A stretch of 64,000 nt of DNA from Candidatus Nanopelagicales bacterium (GTDB lineage Bacteria; Actinomycetota; Actinomycetes; S36-B12; GCA-2699445): NCBI GenBank assembly GCA_037045355.1, contig JBAOHO010000010.1, positions 62,001-126,000 of the forward strand. Direction: 5' to 3'. The notes beneath the pieces were generated by a model. That model ran no database searches and had not been told where the DNA came from. It saw only the letters and a list, made by a program, of their open reading frames with translations. Positions 36,311-46,016 of the stretch are shown here, piece after piece. The position numbers and the translations under genes were made by a program. The stretch's first letter is position 1; each line of letters starts with the position of its first letter.

Positions 36311-36848
36311 TCACCCGGCCACGGTTCCGATGCGCCGCCGACGGCGCCGCACACCCGTGACCCGACGCAGAGCCCCACCGATCAGCGGGACACCGACCAC
36401 GCCCACGAGCGGCGGTTCCGACGACATAGACCGTGAGCGCCAGCACGGTGGGCTGCACGGCCGCGGCGGAGTCGCCCAGCAGCAGCCCGAAACCGGTGCT
36501 GATGGCGGCGCCGATCACGGCGAGAAGAGCCACGATGCCGAGCAACTGCAGCGGGGCGAGGCCGCGCGGGTCGCGCACCCGCCCGGCCAGGTAACCGACC
36601 ACGACCAGCGCCAAAGCGGTGGCGCCCATAAGCCCGTCGCCGGGGGGCAAGATGTCCAGGGTGAGCCCAGCGGCGAACCCGGCGATGGCCCCGGCGCTCT
36701 GCCCGGCGGCCATGGCGATCCCGACGACGGCCACGAGCACCAGGCCGGGTCCGGCGAACGGCAACCGGGCCAACACCACGAACTGGATCAGCACGGCCGC
36801 AAGCAGGATCAGCGCCGCGGTGGCGATCTGCCACTGCCGCGGGGTCAT
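36311..36848 (-). pseudogene. mreD: Rod shape-determining protein MreD (one frameshift)
   Basis: MreD is a small polytopic membrane protein of the elongation complex. The N-terminal 140 residues (MTPRQWQIATAALILLAA; LPPGDGLMGATALALVVVGY) show five helices. Near 36412 the frame shifts: removing one base from ACCGCCGCTCG restores LVGVVGVPLIGGALRRVTG and a basic tail, ending in TGA at 36311 directly before the mrdA GTG. The 538-bp span is 179 codons plus one base. Read without correction the gene would end at 36297 with an Arg/Ala/Gly-rich nonsense tail. ATG 36848 overlaps the mreC stop (ATGA). Confidence 0.88.
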
Positions 36849-37852
36849 GGCGTGCCCTCGGGTCGCGCGGAATCGGTGGGCCGGGTCAGGACGATGACGT
36901 GGTCCAGCGAACTCATGCCGGCTGCGGGTTCGACGGTGACCACGCGGTCGAGGTCGCCGAGGTCGCCACTGATCGCGCGGACGGTGCCCACCGGCAGCCC
37001 CGCGGGGTAGGGCCAGTCGTCGTCGGAGCCCTGCGTGACCACCTTCTGACCGACTTCGACGGGGACCAGCGGGTCCAGGTATCCGAGGGTCACGCTGTGC
37101 CGGTCGCCGGTACCCTGGGCCAGCGCGCTGTCGGCGCCCACCCGCACGGCCACCGAGCTACCCGGGTCGGTGACGAGCAGGACGGTCGCCGTGGTCGCTG
37201 CCGTCGTGACGACCCGTCCCACCAGACCGCCGGCCACCAGCACCGGGCTGTCCACGACGACACCGTCGGCGCTGCCTACGTCGATGGTGACGGCTGCCGA
37301 CCCGAGCCCGGGATCGGCCGCCACGACTCGGGCGGCGACGGCGGACTCGACGCGGCGTTGGGCGGCTGAGGCGGCGGCCCGCTGCTCGGGAGCGTCGGCG
37401 AGTTGTTCGGCCAGGATGTCGCTTTGGGCCTGCAACCGGCGGTTGGCCTCCTCGAGGTCGGCGACCTGCTGCTGCAGTGCCTGGGTGTCGGCGCGGCGGA
37501 ACTCCCCCGTGCGCACCGGCCCCAGTACCGAATCGGTCAGCGATTGCAGGGGGCCGCCGACCACTGCCCCGGCGCTGCGGAGCGCGTCGGTGGGTCCGCC
37601 GCGCAGGTCGAGCAGCATCAGCGCGAGGCTCGCGAGGATCAGGACGAGGGCGACCGGTCCGGGTGCCCACCGCCGCCAGCGCCGGGTCCGCAGGTCGGGG
37701 TCACTCAGCCGGGGCTGGGGTCGGGGTTGGGGTTGGGATTTGGCGTGGACTTGGGGTCGGGGGGCTTCGGCGAGCGTCGGCGGGGTGCGGGTTGGCGCGG
37801 TGCGGGTTGGCTGGGTGCGGGTTGGCTGGGTGCGAGTCGGGGAAGTGCTCAC
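36845..37852 (-). CDS. mreC: Rod shape-determining protein MreC
   Basis: MreC is a bitopic protein linking cytoplasmic MreB to the periplasmic synthases. The 335-aa protein has an unusual N-terminal cytoplasmic region with PTRTQ/PTRTA/PTRTP repeats from 15-bp DNA repeats and a QPQPRPQPR stretch, a membrane helix at about 66-84, a coiled coil (about 118-145, ALQQQVADLEEANRRLQAQ) and a beta-rich periplasmic domain (GLVGRVVTTAATTATVLLVTD in parts). GTG 37852 lies 3 bp after the mreB stop. Confidence 0.94.
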   Translation of the reverse strand: MSTSPTRTQPTRTQPTRTAPTRTPPTLAEAPRPQVHAKSQPQPRPQPRLSDPDLRTRRWRRWAPGPVALVLILASLALMLLDLRGGPTDALRSAGAVVGGPLQSLTDSVLGPVRTGEFRRADTQALQQQVADLEEANRRLQAQSDILAEQLADAPEQRAAASAAQRRVESAVAARVVAADPGLGSAAVTIDVGSADGVVVDSPVLVAGGLVGRVVTTAATTATVLLVTDPGSSVAVRVGADSALAQGTGDRHSVTLGYLDPLVPVEVGQKVVTQGSDDDWPYPAGLPVGTVRAISGDLGDLDRVVTVEPAAGMSSLDHVIVLTRPTDSARPEGTP

Positions 37853-37855
37853 CGG

Positions 37856-38887
37856 TCACCGCCGGGGTCGGTTCATCAGCAGCGGCTGCAGGTCCGAGAA
37901 CTCCTCGACACACCGCCCGGCTCCGAGCGCGACGCAGCGCAGCGGGTCGGGCGCTGTGCGCACGGGCATGCGGGTTTCGTGCTGCAGTCGCTCGTCGAGG
38001 CCACCGAGCAGCGAACCGCCGCCGGTGAGCACGATGCCGCGGTCCATGACGTCGCCGGCGAGTTCCGGTGGGGTGCGGTCAAGCGTGTCGCGCACGGCGT
38101 CGACGATGGCGGTTACGGGCTCGTCGAGGGCCTCGCGGATCTCCTGGGCCGATACGACGATCGTGCGAGGCAGCCCTGAGACGAGGTCGCGGCCGCGGAT
38201 CTCGGCGTCGGGCTCACCTGCCGCCGGGTACGCCGACCCGATGGACATCTTGACGCGCTCGGCGGTGCGCTCGCCGAGCAGCAGCGAGTACTGCTTCTTC
38301 ATGTACTGGACCAGAGCCTCGTCCATGGCATCGCCGCCGATCCGGGCGGACAGGCTGACCACGACGCCACCCAAGGAGATGACGGCGACCTCGGTGGTGC
38401 CTCCACCCACGTCGACCACCATGGAGCCGGCCGCCTCGTAGACGGGCAGGCCCGCGCCGATGGCCGCGGCCATGGGTTCCTCGATCAGGAACACCCGGCG
38501 AGCCCCGGCCGCATAGCCGGCGTCCTCGACGGCGCGGCGTTCGACTCCGGTGATTCCCGAGGGCACACACACCACGAGTCGGGGTTTCGCGAGCGCGCGC
38601 CGCGGCTGGGCGCGTTGCACGAAGTGACGCAGCATGTCCTCCGCGGCTTCGAAGTCGGCGATGACCCCGACCTGCAGCGGGCGGATGGCGGTGACGTCGT
38701 CGGGCGTGCGCCCGAGCATCTCCTTGGCGCGCTCCCCCACGGCGATCGCCGCGCCGGAGTTCTGGTCGACGGCCACGACGCTCGGTTCGTCGACGACGAT
38801 GCCGCGACCCCGGACGTAGACAAGGGTGTTGGCCGTGCCCAGGTCGACCGCGAGGTCGCGTCCCATGAGGGCAGCCTCGAACCCCAT
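37856..38887 (-). CDS. mreB: Rod shape-determining protein MreB (actin homologue)
   Basis: MreB forms membrane-associated filaments that guide lateral wall synthesis. The 343-aa protein has the actin-fold motifs GRDLAVDLGTANTLVYV, VPSGITGVERRAVEDA, VVDVGGGTTEVAVISLGG and IVLTGGGSLLGGLDERL. ATG 38887 is chosen; GTG 38890 and ATG 38866 (MGRDLAVDLG) are in-frame alternatives. It is the first gene of mreB-mreC-mreD-mrdA-rodA, so the promoter must lie in the 234-bp gap to ndk, where no clear -35/-10 pair was found. Confidence 0.96.
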   Translation of the reverse strand: MGFEAALMGRDLAVDLGTANTLVYVRGRGIVVDEPSVVAVDQNSGAAIAVGERAKEMLGRTPDDVTAIRPLQVGVIADFEAAEDMLRHFVQRAQPRRALAKPRLVVCVPSGITGVERRAVEDAGYAAGARRVFLIEEPMAAAIGAGLPVYEAAGSMVVDVGGGTTEVAVISLGGVVVSLSARIGGDAMDEALVQYMKKQYSLLLGERTAERVKMSIGSAYPAAGEPDAEIRGRDLVSGLPRTIVVSAQEIREALDEPVTAIVDAVRDTLDRTPPELAGDVMDRGIVLTGGGSLLGGLDERLQHETRMPVRTAPDPLRCVALGAGRCVEEFSDLQPLLMNRPRR

Positions 38888-39124
38888 CACTCACCCCACC
38901 ACGCCGCACAGCGGCTGTTCGATCCCGACGGCCCAACTCCGTCAGGCCGCAACTGTACTTCGCGAAGGGGCCCGGAGGAAGGTGCCACGGCGAGTCGATC
39001 CGCGACTCACCCGATCCGGGCAATGCCCTGATGCCTTGGCCGGGTAATGGCCGGGCGCTCGGCTAAGTGGGCAATCGCCGGCCACCCCGCTCGCGGCGGT
39101 GCGAAGCGGCGTATCCGGGCTCTG

Positions 39125-39538
39125 TCAGGCGCTGAGCTCGGGGAAGAAGATTCCGATCTCGCGGACGGCGGATTCGGGCGAATCGGAGCCGTGGGACACG
39201 TTGTTCTGCATCTCCGTGGCGAGGTCGCCGCGGATGGTGCCGGGAGCAGCATTGACCGGGTTGGTGGCACCCATCATTGTGCGCCAGGCGGCGATGGCGT
39301 CGGGGCCTTCGATCACACCGGCGAGCAGGGGGCCGCTGGTGATGAAGTCGACCAGGTCGGCGAAGAACGGCTTGTCCTTGTGCTCGGCATAGTGACGGCC
39401 CGCGGTGTCGGCGTCCAGCGTGCGCAACTCCAGCGCGACGAACCGGAACCCCTTGCGCTCGATGCGGGCGATGACCTCACCCATCAACCCGCGGGCGACG
39501 CCGTCGGGCTTGACCAGGATCAGCGTGCGTTCGGTCAT
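39125..39538 (-). CDS. ndk: Nucleoside diphosphate kinase
   Basis: Ndk transfers the gamma-phosphate of ATP to other nucleoside diphosphates through a phospho-histidine. The 137-aa protein has TLILVKPDGVARGL, the substrate loop and the active-site His in NVSHGSDSPESA. Normal length. It lies between a DUF4233 gene and mreB, the common actinobacterial order. Confidence 0.97.
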   Translation of the reverse strand: MTERTLILVKPDGVARGLMGEVIARIERKGFRFVALELRTLDADTAGRHYAEHKDKPFFADLVDFITSGPLLAGVIEGPDAIAAWRTMMGATNPVNAAPGTIRGDLATEMQNNVSHGSDSPESAVREIGIFFPELSA

Positions 39539-39582
39539 CGGTTGAGGTCCTTTCGGAAGAAGCTGGCGGATCGGCGGCGGCC

Positions 39583-39969
39583 TCAGCGGCCGTCGCTCAC
39601 CGGTTCAGTGTCCCCGACGCCGCCGGGCTCGGGGTCGGCGGGGGCCACTGTCCGCGCGGCGCGGATCGCGTCGACGCGGCGCCCTTGCTGCACAGCGACG
39701 AAGAACAGTCCCGCGAAGATGACGGCCAGCAGGATCAGCAGCGGCACCACGAATCCGGCCGCGAGGATCAGAGCCTGGACGACCCACCCGAGGCCGACCC
39801 CGAGTGGACGGGTGATCGTGGCGATCGACAGCACAATCAGCGCGGTGACCACCGCGAGGAACACCCACGCCCCGGTGGCGGGCACGCCCGCGGTGTTGAT
39901 GGCGACCGGAACGCCGAGGGCCACGATGAGCCACTCGAAGACCAGGACCGTCGACCCCAGCACCCTCAT
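39583..39969 (-). CDS. DUF4233 membrane protein
   Basis: This 128-aa protein has four hydrophobic helices (about 1-25, 30-48, 52-70 and 72-92) and a Pro/Glu-rich cytoplasmic tail. Size, helix pattern and position between folC and ndk match actinobacterial DUF4233. Function is unknown. ATG 39969 overlaps the folC stop as ATGA; a longer frame inside folC is rejected. Confidence 0.85.
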   Translation of the reverse strand: MRVLGSTVLVFEWLIVALGVPVAINTAGVPATGAWVFLAVVTALIVLSIATITRPLGVGLGWVVQALILAAGFVVPLLILLAVIFAGLFFVAVQQGRRVDAIRAARTVAPADPEPGGVGDTEPVSDGR

Positions 39970-41300
39970 GTCGGTTCCTCCGCACCCAGAATCGTGCGGG
40001 CGTCTCCGGCCGTCACGACGGAGCCGGTGACCAGCACCCCGCCGCCGGTCTGCTCCGCGTGGCGGCGGGCGACCGTCAACGCCTCGGCCAGGTCGGGCTC
40101 CACATCGACATGGTCCGCGCCCCACACGGCGGCCGCGAGTTCGGCCATGGTCTGGGGGTCACAGCTACGCCAGGAGTTGTTCCGGGTGACGACGACGCGG
40201 TCGGCGACATCGCGCAGAGCGCTCATGATGCCGGCGACATCCTTGTCGGCCATCGCCGCGAGGACGAGGGTCAGGTCCGGGAAAGTGAACGAGTCCCGCA
40301 CCGCCTGGGCCAGGGCGCGGGCGCCCGCGGGATTGTGTGCCGAGTCGATCAGGACCGTCGGCTCACGGGCCACCACTTCGAGGCGACCCGGTGACGTGAC
40401 GCTGCCGATGGCATCGACCAGTGCCGAATCCAGTGCGGAGTGCGACACCAGCAGCGCCTCGACGGCCGCCACGGCGAGCACCGCGTTGTCGGCTTGGTGG
40501 CCGCCGTGCAGACCGAGGAACACCTCGTCGTACTGGCCCGTGACGGTCCGGATGCCCAGCACCTGCCCCCCGACCGCCACGACCCGCTCGACCAGGTCGA
40601 TGTCACGGCCGACCACCCGCGCCGCGGCACCGACGTCCGCGCAGCGTTGCAGCAGCAGGGCCATGACCGTGGGGTCCTGATGGCCGATCACCGCGATCGA
40701 TCGGGGTTTGATGATCCCGGCTTTCTCGGCGGCGATCTGTTCGATGGTGTGGCCGAGCCAGACTTCGTGGTCGAGGGCCACGGGGGTGATCACGGCGACG
40801 TCGGCATCGGCGACGTTGGTGGCGTCCCAGCGGCCGCCGAGTCCGACTTCGATGATGGCAACGTCCACCGGAGCGTCGGCGAACGCCGCGAACGCGATGC
40901 AGGTGAGGACCTCGAAGAAGGTGAGCGCCGGACGGTCCTCGGCTGCCTGTTCGGTGTCGACGATGTCGATGACGGGTCGGATGTCCTCGTAGGACGCGAC
41001 GAATTCCTCGGCGCCGATCGGGTGCCCGTCCACGCGGATGCGTTCGGTCACGGAGTTCAGGTGGGGGCTGGTGAAGGTGCCGACCCGCAGACCGGACGAC
41101 AGCACCAGCGTCTCGATCATGCGCGCGGTGGAGGTCTTGCCGTTGGTGCCGGTGATGTGGACGATCCGCGGCGACCGCTGGGGGTCACCGAGTAACTCCA
41201 TGACCCGCGCGACCCGGTCGAGGGTGGGCACCATGTCGGTCTCGGGCTGCCTCGCCAGCAGTTCCTCGGTCACATCAGCGAGGTCGGGCGGTTCCGTCAC
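39966..41300 (-). CDS. folC: Folylpolyglutamate synthase / dihydrofolate synthase
   Basis: FolC adds glutamate to dihydropteroate and to folates. The 444-aa Mur-ligase-fold protein has the ATP loop HITGTNGKTSTARMIE, FTSPHLNSVTERI, FFEVLTCIAF, EVGLGGRWDATN, the HQADN segment and a C-terminal VLIDSAHNPAGAR motif. GTG 41300 is the start; the DUF4233 gene is translationally coupled behind it. In many actinobacteria folC follows valS, but here an oxidoreductase operon lies between them. Confidence 0.96.
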   Translation of the reverse strand: MTEPPDLADVTEELLARQPETDMVPTLDRVARVMELLGDPQRSPRIVHITGTNGKTSTARMIETLVLSSGLRVGTFTSPHLNSVTERIRVDGHPIGAEEFVASYEDIRPVIDIVDTEQAAEDRPALTFFEVLTCIAFAAFADAPVDVAIIEVGLGGRWDATNVADADVAVITPVALDHEVWLGHTIEQIAAEKAGIIKPRSIAVIGHQDPTVMALLLQRCADVGAAARVVGRDIDLVERVVAVGGQVLGIRTVTGQYDEVFLGLHGGHQADNAVLAVAAVEALLVSHSALDSALVDAIGSVTSPGRLEVVAREPTVLIDSAHNPAGARALAQAVRDSFTFPDLTLVLAAMADKDVAGIMSALRDVADRVVVTRNNSWRSCDPQTMAELAAAVWGADHVDVEPDLAEALTVARRHAEQTGGGVLVTGSVVTAGDARTILGAEEPT

Positions 41301-41368
41301 TGTCGCAGTCTATGGGCAGCGCGGCGAGTCAGAAGTTCAGCCGACGCTCAGCCCGGGTACATCCGGGC

Positions 41369-43043
41369 TCAGGTCTGCTCGGGCACCATCACGATCGCGC
41401 CCGAGGGGCATTCGGTGGACACAGATCCCGCAGCCTTTGCAGTAGTCGAGGTCGAACGCGTAGTCGCGGCCGTTGTCGCCGGCCTCGGAGCCGCGCGGCA
41501 GTTTGCAGCACCGCGTTGTCGGGACACACGCCGAAGCAGTTGTCGCAGCCGAAGCAGTTGCCGCACGACAGGCAGCGGCGGGCCTCGAACAGGGCGGTCG
41601 ACTCGTCGAGGCCCTGCTTGACCTCGTCGAAGGTGCTGAGCGCGGCGGGCGACGTCCAGCGTCGGGCTGCACGGTCTTGGGCGCGTCGGTGTAGTACCAG
41701 GTGTTCAGCGTGTCGAAGGTCGCCAGCGGCGGCCGCGCGGGCGTGCACGAACTGCTCCCCGCGCAACCAGCCGTCGATGTTGCGGGCGGCCTGCTTGCCG
41801 TGGCCCACGGCCACGGTGACGGTGCGTTCGCTGGGGACCATGTCGCCGCCGGCGAAGATGCCCGGGGTGCCCGGTCATCATGCGCTCGTCGACGCGCACG
41901 ACACCATCCGTCGACCTCCAGACCCGGGCACGCCCGTCGAGCAGCGACAGGTCGACGTCCTGACCCAGGGCGAGCACGAGCGAGTCGGCGGCCAGCTCCT
42001 CGGTCTCGCCGGTGGGCTGCGGGAATCCGGTGTCGTCGAGTTCCATCCGCTCGACCGGCGATCGTGCCCGGCGTCGACGTGTTTGATGGTGGACAGCCAC
42101 CGCATCAGGACACCCTCCTCAAGGGCCTCCTGCACCTCGATGTCGTGGGCGGGCATGCGGTCGCGGGTGCGGCGGTACACGACGATCGCCTCGTCGGCGC
42201 CGAGCCGCTTGGCGGTGCGGGCGGCGTCCATGGCGGTGTTGCCGCCGCCGTACACGACCACCCGCCGTCCCAGCAGCGGCTGGCTCGTCGTCCTCCATGC
42301 CCCGCAGCAGGCGACACGGCGTCGAGGATCGTGGGCGGACTCCCCCGCCGGGATGTAGGCACGCTTGCCGATGTGAGCGCCGACGGCGAGGAATACGGCG
42401 TCGAACCCGTCGTCGGTCATGGCGGCCAGGACGTTGTCGACGCGGGTATCGAGTTCGAGATCGATGCCGAGCGCCGAGCACCCGGTCGATCTCGGCGTCC
42501 AGGACGTCGCGGGGCAGGCGGTAGGCGGGGATGCCGAACCGCATCATGCCGCCGGCTTCGGGACCGGCGTCGCGGATCGTGACGCGCGTGACCGAATCGA
42601 CGCAGGTGGTAGGCGGCGGACAGTCCGGAAGGTCCGGCGCCGATGACCAGGACGCGTCGTGCCGGTGTCGGCCGCGGGCGCGGGTCGAGCTGCCAGCCGT
42701 CGCGACAGCGCGGCGTCGCCGAGGAACCGCTCCACGGAGTTGATGCCGACCGGTTGGTCGAGTTGGGCACGGTTGCAGGCCGATCTGGCACGGGTGGTAG
42801 CAGACCCGGCCCATGATGGCGGGGAACGGGTTGTCGGTGACCAGCAGCGCTCCAGGCGCGCCTCGTAGCTGCCCTCCTCGGCTTCGTAGAGCCAGCCCTG
42901 GATGTTCTCGCCCGGCCGGGCAGGCGTCGTTGCACGGCGGCAGCGCGTTGCGGTACACGCGGCCGTTCGGTGCGCCAGGAGCCGGTCTTGTTGGCCAGGC
43001 TGGAGCCGACGTCGAGGGTGATGGCGAAGGGCTTGTCGCTCAT
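41369..43043 (-). pseudogene. GltD-like NAD(P)/FAD and Fe-S oxidoreductase (many frameshifts)
   Basis: Joined frames give one protein: N-terminus MSDKPFAITLDVGSSLANKTG, an N-terminal Fe-S motif CNDACPAGENIQGWL, the FAD loop VLVIGAGPSGLSAAYHL, the NAD(P) loop GGGNTAMDAARTAKRLGAD, and C-terminal ferredoxin Cys clusters (CGNCFGCDNCFGVCPDNAV; DYCKGCGICVHECPSGAI). This is the glutamate synthase small-subunit-like (GltD) fold with an added ferredoxin domain. ATG 43043 overlaps the beta-subunit stop (ATGA), so it belongs to the 2-oxoacid oxidoreductase operon and probably passes electrons between ferredoxin-type clusters and NAD(P). At least ten frame changes interrupt it; with no nonsense decay, I infer sequence errors. 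Confidence 0.82.
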
Positions 43044-44036
43044 GACCGGCGACCTCCTGCGATGCCGTAGCGGGCGATGTTGCGGTCGGCCGTGGGCCTG
43101 GATGCGGTCGAGTCACTTCGGTGGCGGGCGGGTCTTTGAACAGGTGCGCGAACCGTTTCTGGCGGCGACAGGTATTCGGTGACGGGCACGCGGCGTGCGG
43201 ATCGGGGCGACGGAGGTCACCTCGCCGTCGCGGGCCTCGAAGACCGGGAACAGCCCGCTCTGCGTGGCCAGGCGCGCGAGCAGGATGGTTTCGCCGCTGC
43301 GCGGAACCCCAGCCCAGCGGGCAGGGCACGAGAACGTGCAGGTAGCGGGCGCCGCGGAGCGACATGGCGGTGCTCGACCTTGGCCTCGAGGTCGCGCAGG
43401 TCGGCGACCGTGGCGGTGGCGACGTAGGGGATCTCGTGGGCCATGGCGATGCGGGGCAGGTCCTTGCCCTGGCCGAACTGGTTGCCCGGGATGTGCGTCC
43501 GACTGCCTGGGTGGTCATGGTGCGCGCGGCGGGCGGCGTGGCGCCGGAGCGCTGCACGCCGGTGTTCATGTAGGCCTCGTTGTCGTAGCAGATGTACAGC
43601 ACGTCGTCGTTGCGCTCGAACATGCCCGACAGGGTGCCCATGCCGATGTCCACCGTGCCGCCGTCGCCGCCCTGCGCGACGACCCGCACGTCGGTCGCGG
43701 CCCTTGACCCGCAGCGCCGCCGCCACTCCGGTGGCCACCGAGGGGGCGTTGCCGAACAGCGAGTGCAGCCACGGGATCTGCCAGCTGGTCTCCGGGTACG
43801 GGGTCGAGAAGACCTCCAGGCAGCCGGTGGCGTTGACCGCCACGAGTCTGGCCCTCGGTGGCTCGCATGGCGGCGTCGAGCGCGTAGCGGGCGCCGAGTG
43901 CCTCGCCGCAGCCCTGGCACGCACGGTGTCCGCTGGTGATGGCGTTGCTGCGGCCGGGGTCGGATTGAACGCTGAGGTCCTCGATGTCGAGCAGTCGGTT
44001 GCCGACTGCGAACGATCCGACTTGGTAGAACTTCAC
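43040..44036 (-). pseudogene. 2-oxoacid:acceptor oxidoreductase beta subunit (many frameshifts)
   Basis: The beta subunit binds thiamine diphosphate. Joined frames show MKFYQVGSFAVGNRLL, HRACQGCGEALGARYALDA, TGCLEVFSTPYPETSWQIPW, VVAQGGDGGTVDIGMGTLSG and CYDNEAYMNTGVQRSGATP, the normal order for pyruvate/2-ketoisovalerate-type enzymes; Cys residues suit an Fe-S cluster. Frame changes occur near 43852, 43700, 43505, 43370, 43301, 43193, 43169, 43107 and 43091; all but the one at 43505 (a shift of two) are resolved by dropping one base. The 997-bp span is consistent with ten extra bases. GTG 44036 lies 9 nt after the alpha-subunit stop. Probably intact in the organism. Confidence 0.85.
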
Positions 44037-44045
44037 GGTGCTCGC

Positions 44046-45318
44046 TCACCGGGGCCTCCCCACTGCGTGCGGGTCGCCGACGCCGGCGACGTCGCGCAGG
44101 ATGTTCTCCGCCGCTGGACCGGAACGCCGGATGTTCGCGAGTGCGCTGCAGTTCGCGTTCGATCAGCTCGGTCTTGCAGGTCGAGGAACGTCAGCGGTGC
44201 CAGGTCACCGGCCGAGTCCCTGTCGGATCATCGTGGCCAACGACGACGTCAGGATCGGCCGCCCACCAAGACCAGCGATGACGGTGGTGGTGTGGATGGG
44301 CAGGTCGGCCAGCGCGGTGCGCACGTTGGAGCTGACGATTCCGCCGATGCCGACGGCGAGGGACTTCTCGAGCACGATGACGCGGTCGATGCCGGACAGG
44401 GCCTCCCGGACCGCGTCCAGGGGGAAGGGCCGGAACGACGTGATGCCCAGTACGCCGACGCGGATGACCGGCGTCGCGCAGTTCGTCGACGGTGTCCTGC
44501 AGAGTGCCGAGCACGGAGCCGAGGGCGACCACGGCGATCTCGGCGTCGTCGAGCCGGTAGGGCGAGATCAGACCGTCACGCTCGCGTCCGGTGACGGCGC
44601 CGAACTCGGCGGCGATGTCGGGGATCAGTTCCAGTGCCTGCATCTGACGCAGGTGGGCGAGGTAGCGCACTTCGAGGAATGCTTCGGGCCCGACCATGGC
44701 GCCGATGGACATGGGGTCGGCAGGGTCGAGGACCTGGCGCGGGTCGTAGCCGGGCAGGAACTCGTCCACTGCGGCAGCCGACGGCATGTCCACCTCTTCG
44801 ACGGCGTGCGTGAGGATGAATCCGTCCATACACACCATGACCGGCAGCGACACTTCCTCGGCCAGTCGGAATGCCTGGATGTGCAGGTCGACGGCGTGCT
44901 GGTTGTCCTCGGCGTACAGCTGGATCCAGCCGGAGTCGCGCTGGCTCATGGCGTCGCTGTGGTCGTTCCAGATGTTGATCGGGGCGCCGATGGCGCGGTT
45001 GGCAACGGTCATGACGATGGGCAAGCCCAGCCCGGACGCGTTGTAGACGGCTTCGACCATGTACAGCAGACCCTGGCTGGCGGTCGCGGTGTAGGTGCGG
45101 GCCCCCGTGGCGCTGGCTCCGATGGCGGCGCTCATGGCAGCGAACTCGCTGTCGACGTTGAGGTATTCGCACCGCTGCAGTTCGCCGGACTTCACCAGGG
45201 CGCTGAGGCTTTCGACGATGTGGGTCTGCGGCGAGATGGGGTAGGCGCAGATCACCTCGGGCCGGGTCAGGGCGACCGCCCGCGCGACCGCCTGCGAGCC
45301 CTCAATCTGCAGTCGCAT
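44046..45318 (-). pseudogene. 2-oxoacid:acceptor oxidoreductase alpha subunit (four frameshifts)
   Basis: The first 280 residues are uninterrupted: MRLQIEGSQAVARAVALTRP, CAYPISPQTHIVESLS, SEFAAMSAAIGASATGART, and so on, typical of PorA/VorA alpha subunits. Near 44467 the frame shifts; dropping one base gives GIRVGVLGITSFRPFPLDAV and VLEKSLAVGIGG. Three further shifts (about 44210, 44175 and 44111) lead to AENILRDVAGVGDPHAVG and a stop at 44046. The span of 1273 bp equals 423 codons plus four bases, matching four insertions. The substrate 2-oxoacid is uncertain. ATG 45318 overlaps the gamma gene by 17 bp. Confidence 0.88.
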
Positions 45319-45889
45319 CGGCTGCCTCCATCCCTGCGGCGACCAACTCGTAGGCCTCGCGCGCGGCCGCCATGTTCGCTTCGAGGACTGGCCCTGAGAA
45401 CCGCTCGGCCAACGCCAGTTCGAGACCCGCGAGCGTGATGACGTGGGTGAGCGCCGCGAAGCCGGCCAGCAGGATCGCGTTCGGCACCGGCCGACCGATG
45501 TGCCGTAGCGCCATCTGAGTGGCCGGCAAGGTGACGATTCGTTCGCTCCTGTGGTCGGCGAGGTAGGCGTCGATGCCGAGGCGGGCGATGTCCTCGGTAG
45601 TGTTCACGACCAGGTAGGCGTGTTCTGGCAGGCCGGCCAGCAGATCGACCTGGTGGAGCAGGGTGGCGTCCTGGATGATCAGCGCGTCGGGCACCACGAT
45701 CGGTTCGCGGGTACGGATCGGCTTGTCGTCGATGCGGCAGTACGCGACGACAGGGGCGCCGGTACGTTCCGAGCCGAAACTGGGGAAGGCCTGTGCGTGG
45801 GCACCGGCGTCGAAGGCGGCGACGGACAGCAACTCCGCAGCCGTGACGACCCCCTGACCACCTCGACCGTGAATGCGGGTCTGGAACAC
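45302..45889 (-). CDS. 2-oxoacid:acceptor oxidoreductase gamma subunit
   Basis: This 195-aa protein is the gamma subunit of a ferredoxin-linked 2-oxoacid oxidoreductase, marked by the N-terminal TRIHGRGGQGVVTAAELLS, FPSFGSERTGAPV and the later VVNTTEDIA region. It is intact. GTG 45889 has GGAG 7 nt upstream. First gene of the operon gamma-alpha-beta-GltD; no separate delta (ferredoxin) subunit gene is seen, and its role may be taken by the ferredoxin domain of the GltD-like protein. Divergent from the membrane-protein gene at 46017. Confidence 0.92.
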   Translation of the reverse strand: MFQTRIHGRGGQGVVTAAELLSVAAFDAGAHAQAFPSFGSERTGAPVVAYCRIDDKPIRTREPIVVPDALIIQDATLLHQVDLLAGLPEHAYLVVNTTEDIARLGIDAYLADHRSERIVTLPATQMALRHIGRPVPNAILLAGFAALTHVITLAGLELALAERFSGPVLEANMAAAREAYELVAAGMEAADATAD

Positions 45890-45970
45890 GTGGGATCTCC
45901 GTCCGACTGTCTACCCCCACCGTACGCCTGTCGATTGGACGCGGACCCTTCAAACGCGGGACATTGAAGG

Positions 45971-45993
45971 AGCTCGAGTACTCACTTCGAGCT
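45971..45993. promoter_or_regulatory. Inverted repeat, possible operator
   Basis: Arms agctcga (45971-45977) and tcgagct (45987-45993) surround a 9-bp spacer in the divergent gap between the gamma-subunit gene and the small membrane-protein gene. It lies 24 bp before ATG 46017. A dimeric regulator could bind here; no promoter elements are clear. Confidence 0.4.
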
Positions 45994-46016
45994 GAGTGGG
46001 CACAAAGGAGAAGTCC

